Assembly (NCBI GenBank): GCA_900313745.1
Contig: OMSM01000082.1
Coordinates: forward strand, 1-7,268
Length of the DNA stretch: 7,268 nucleotides
Reading direction: 5' to 3'
Source: an uncultured Lachnospiraceae bacterium
GTDB taxonomy: Bacteria; Bacillota; Clostridia; Lachnospirales; Lachnospiraceae
Shown here: positions 6,239-7,268 of the stretch, piece by piece
Layout: each line of letters begins with the position of its first letter
Numbering within the stretch: position 1 is the stretch's first letter
Notes under the pieces: generated by a model
What the model was told of the DNA's origin: nothing
What the model saw: the letters and a program-made list of their open reading frames with translations, nothing else
The model's database searches: none
Program-made: the position numbers and the translations under genes

Positions 6239-6306
6239 GCAGGCGCTTTAAATGTGCCCGGGCAGCCTGCCGGCGCCGTTTAAGGAAAAGCTTCCTCCCG
6301 GGGCAC
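6239..6306 (+). promoter_or_regulatory. Structured 5' leader with interleaved inverted repeats
   Basis: Stem A pairs GCAGGC (6239-6244) with GCCTGC (6265-6270). Stem B pairs GTGCCCGGG (6254-6262) with CCCGGGGCAC (6297-6306), with one bulged G. The left arm of B is inside the loop of A, so the two together have pseudoknot topology; otherwise they are alternatives. Inside B, AGGAA (6283-6287) can pair with TTCCT (6292-6296) around a 4-nt loop. A further alternative pairs GGCGC (6242-6246) with GCGCC (6273-6277). No T-tract follows stem B, so a terminator is unlikely. The lipoprotein ribosome site GGAG (6317-6320) lies 11 nt beyond stem B and is not itself in a stem. It does not match a riboswitch class that I recognise. 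Confidence 0.45.
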
Positions 6307-6327
6307 GGAAACAAATGGAGTATGATA

Positions 6328-7268
6328 ATGAAACACAGAAGAGTGATCACGGTATTTCTGGCAGCCCTGCTGTCCGCTTCCGTTCTTGCGGGATGCGGCA
6401 ATAAGACAGAAAGGACTGCCGTGCCTGATCCCGGCGTGCCCGGGTCTGCGGCGTCGGAGTCCGCGTCTGAAAGTCCGGAACCGGAAGATGCGCCTTCTCA
6501 GGAAGAACAGGCGGAACAGCCTGCAGGTGAGCCGGGCAGTGAACGGAAGGATATTATTTTCGCTTCTTCGGGGGAGGAGGAAGTGACCGGCCGGGAGGAC
6601 GCCGGCACCAGTGATTCCGAAGAAAAAGTTTCCGTCGGAGGCTCAGCTGTTTCAAATGAATTCCCCGCGGATATATCGGGAAATTCGTCGGCCAGTGTCG
6701 GGGAAGCTCCGAACCTTGCCGGAGAGGAGAGCGGATATAATTCTGCCGGTGACCCGGTGTTTAAGGACGGTCCGGGGGTGATTACCGCCCTGGACGGAAC
6801 CCAGCTGCGCGTCTGCATTTTCGGGGATGACCAGTTCGATCATTACCGCCAGGCGGACGGCATCGCCGCGCTGGTCAGCAAGTACTGCAATGCCGAGGTG
6901 TTTAACTGCGCAATCAGCGGGACTACTGCGGCGATGGATGAGTCGGACAACACAACGGACAGGCACTGGGGATCGGTCAGCCTGTGCGGGATGGCCAGAA
7001 CAGCAGCGGGAGAGCTGGCCCCCGGGTTCATCAGTGTATATGAAGACGCGTACAGGAATTTTGTGTCCTGCGATATGAACAAGGTTGACGTGTTCGTTCT
7101 CTGGTACGGAGCGAATGATTTCAGGGGAAGCTATCAGCTTGCGACAGATTATACCGAGGACAGGTATACTTATGCAGGTGCTCTGAATTATTCTGTCGGG
7201 CTGCTGAAAAGAAAGTACCCCGGGGCGCAGATTATCGTAATCAGCCCATCCTATGCGGTATATTTTGA
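6328..7268 (+). CDS. Lipoprotein with SGNH-hydrolase-like domain, block I serine replaced by Asp (3' partial)
   Basis: The frame is open from ATG 6328 (GGAG 7 nt upstream) to the window's end, giving 313 residues so far. Residues 1-22 are a lipoprotein signal, basic MKHRR and a hydrophobic stretch ending in lipobox LAGC, with lipidated Cys at 23, so the mature protein is anchored outside the membrane. Residues 24 to about 155 are a Ser/Glu/Gly/Pro-rich acidic linker. An SGNH-type domain follows: block I at 162-171 reads GDD where GDS is expected, so D168 replaces the nucleophile. Block II is near CAISGTT (194-200), and block III is GAND at 261-264. The TYAGAL and KYPGAQIIVISPSY stretches continue the fold. 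The DxxH block would lie beyond the edge. SGNH proteins in polymer loci often add or remove acetyl esters. With Ser missing this one may be non-catalytic or binding-only. It appears to have its own promoter. Confidence 0.78.
   Translation, partial: MKHRRVITVFLAALLSASVLAGCGNKTERTAVPDPGVPGSAASESASESPEPEDAPSQEEQAEQPAGEPGSERKDIIFASSGEEEVTGREDAGTSDSEEKVSVGGSAVSNEFPADISGNSSASVGEAPNLAGEESGYNSAGDPVFKDGPGVITALDGTQLRVCIFGDDQFDHYRQADGIAALVSKYCNAEVFNCAISGTTAAMDESDNTTDRHWGSVSLCGMARTAAGELAPGFISVYEDAYRNFVSCDMNKVDVFVLWYGANDFRGSYQLATDYTEDRYTYAGALNYSVGLLKRKYPGAQIIVISPSYAVYF

Noticed and set aside
6254..6306. Rho-independent terminator for the upstream operon
   Set aside because: The stem is bulged with a long loop, and it is followed by GGAAACAAATGG rather than a T-tract. 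It also lies downstream of the promoter-like boxes.
7266..7268. TGA at the very end of the window as a possible stop of the lipoprotein gene
   Set aside because: It is not in the lipoprotein frame, which reads TTT then GA at the edge. The SGNH domain is also incomplete at that point, so the gene continues.

Overview
The window looks like part of a cell-surface glycopolymer locus of a GC-rich Gram-positive bacterium in the Firmicutes. The gene types are those of wall teichoic acid or a related phosphodiester-linked polymer. Protein style and the AAGGAG/GGAGG ribosome binding sites fit a member of the Clostridia, perhaps Lachnospiraceae. That placement is my impression from family resemblance and was not tested. 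Every supported gene is on the + strand, and third codon positions are rich in G/C. That bias explains the very long antisense open frames, which I treat as shadows.

Layout. Positions 1-248 hold the 3' end of an unidentified gene with a 39-bp tandem repeat in a Pro/Gln/Gly-rich tail. Then come a LicD-family phosphotransferase (262-1248), an IspD/TarI-type cytidylyltransferase (1251-1976), a CDP-glycerol/CDP-ribitol-type polyol-phosphate transferase (2038-3342), an ABC-2 exporter permease (3366-4142, TTG start), its ATPase (4188-4961) and an extended-SDR NAD-dependent sugar-nucleotide enzyme (4970-6169). Gaps are 2-61 nt with no terminator-like element, so these genes probably form one operon that begins upstream of the window. 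A 158-bp gap (6170-6327) carries an AT-rich promoter and a structured leader. It leads into a lipoprotein gene (6328 to beyond 7268) with a long acidic linker and an SGNH-hydrolase-like domain.

How they may work together (inference). The cytidylyltransferase makes a CDP-alditol or similar donor. The transferase at 2038-3342 and possibly LicD move the phospho-alditol onto a lipid-linked glycan. The SDR enzyme supplies a modified sugar nucleotide or reduced precursor. The ABC pair exports the product, and the lipoprotein acts on or binds the polymer outside the membrane.

The most unusual points are: (1) the serine nucleophile expected in block I of the SGNH domain is replaced by Asp while the GxND block is intact; (2) the leader of that gene has interleaved inverted repeats with pseudoknot topology; (3) a LicD gene sits 2 nt before an IspD-like gene, matching the enzyme pairing of the animal ISPD-fukutin/FKRP ribitol-phosphate pathway; (4) the upstream gene ends in near-identical 39-bp repeats. 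No mobile element, CRISPR array, tRNA or rRNA was seen.
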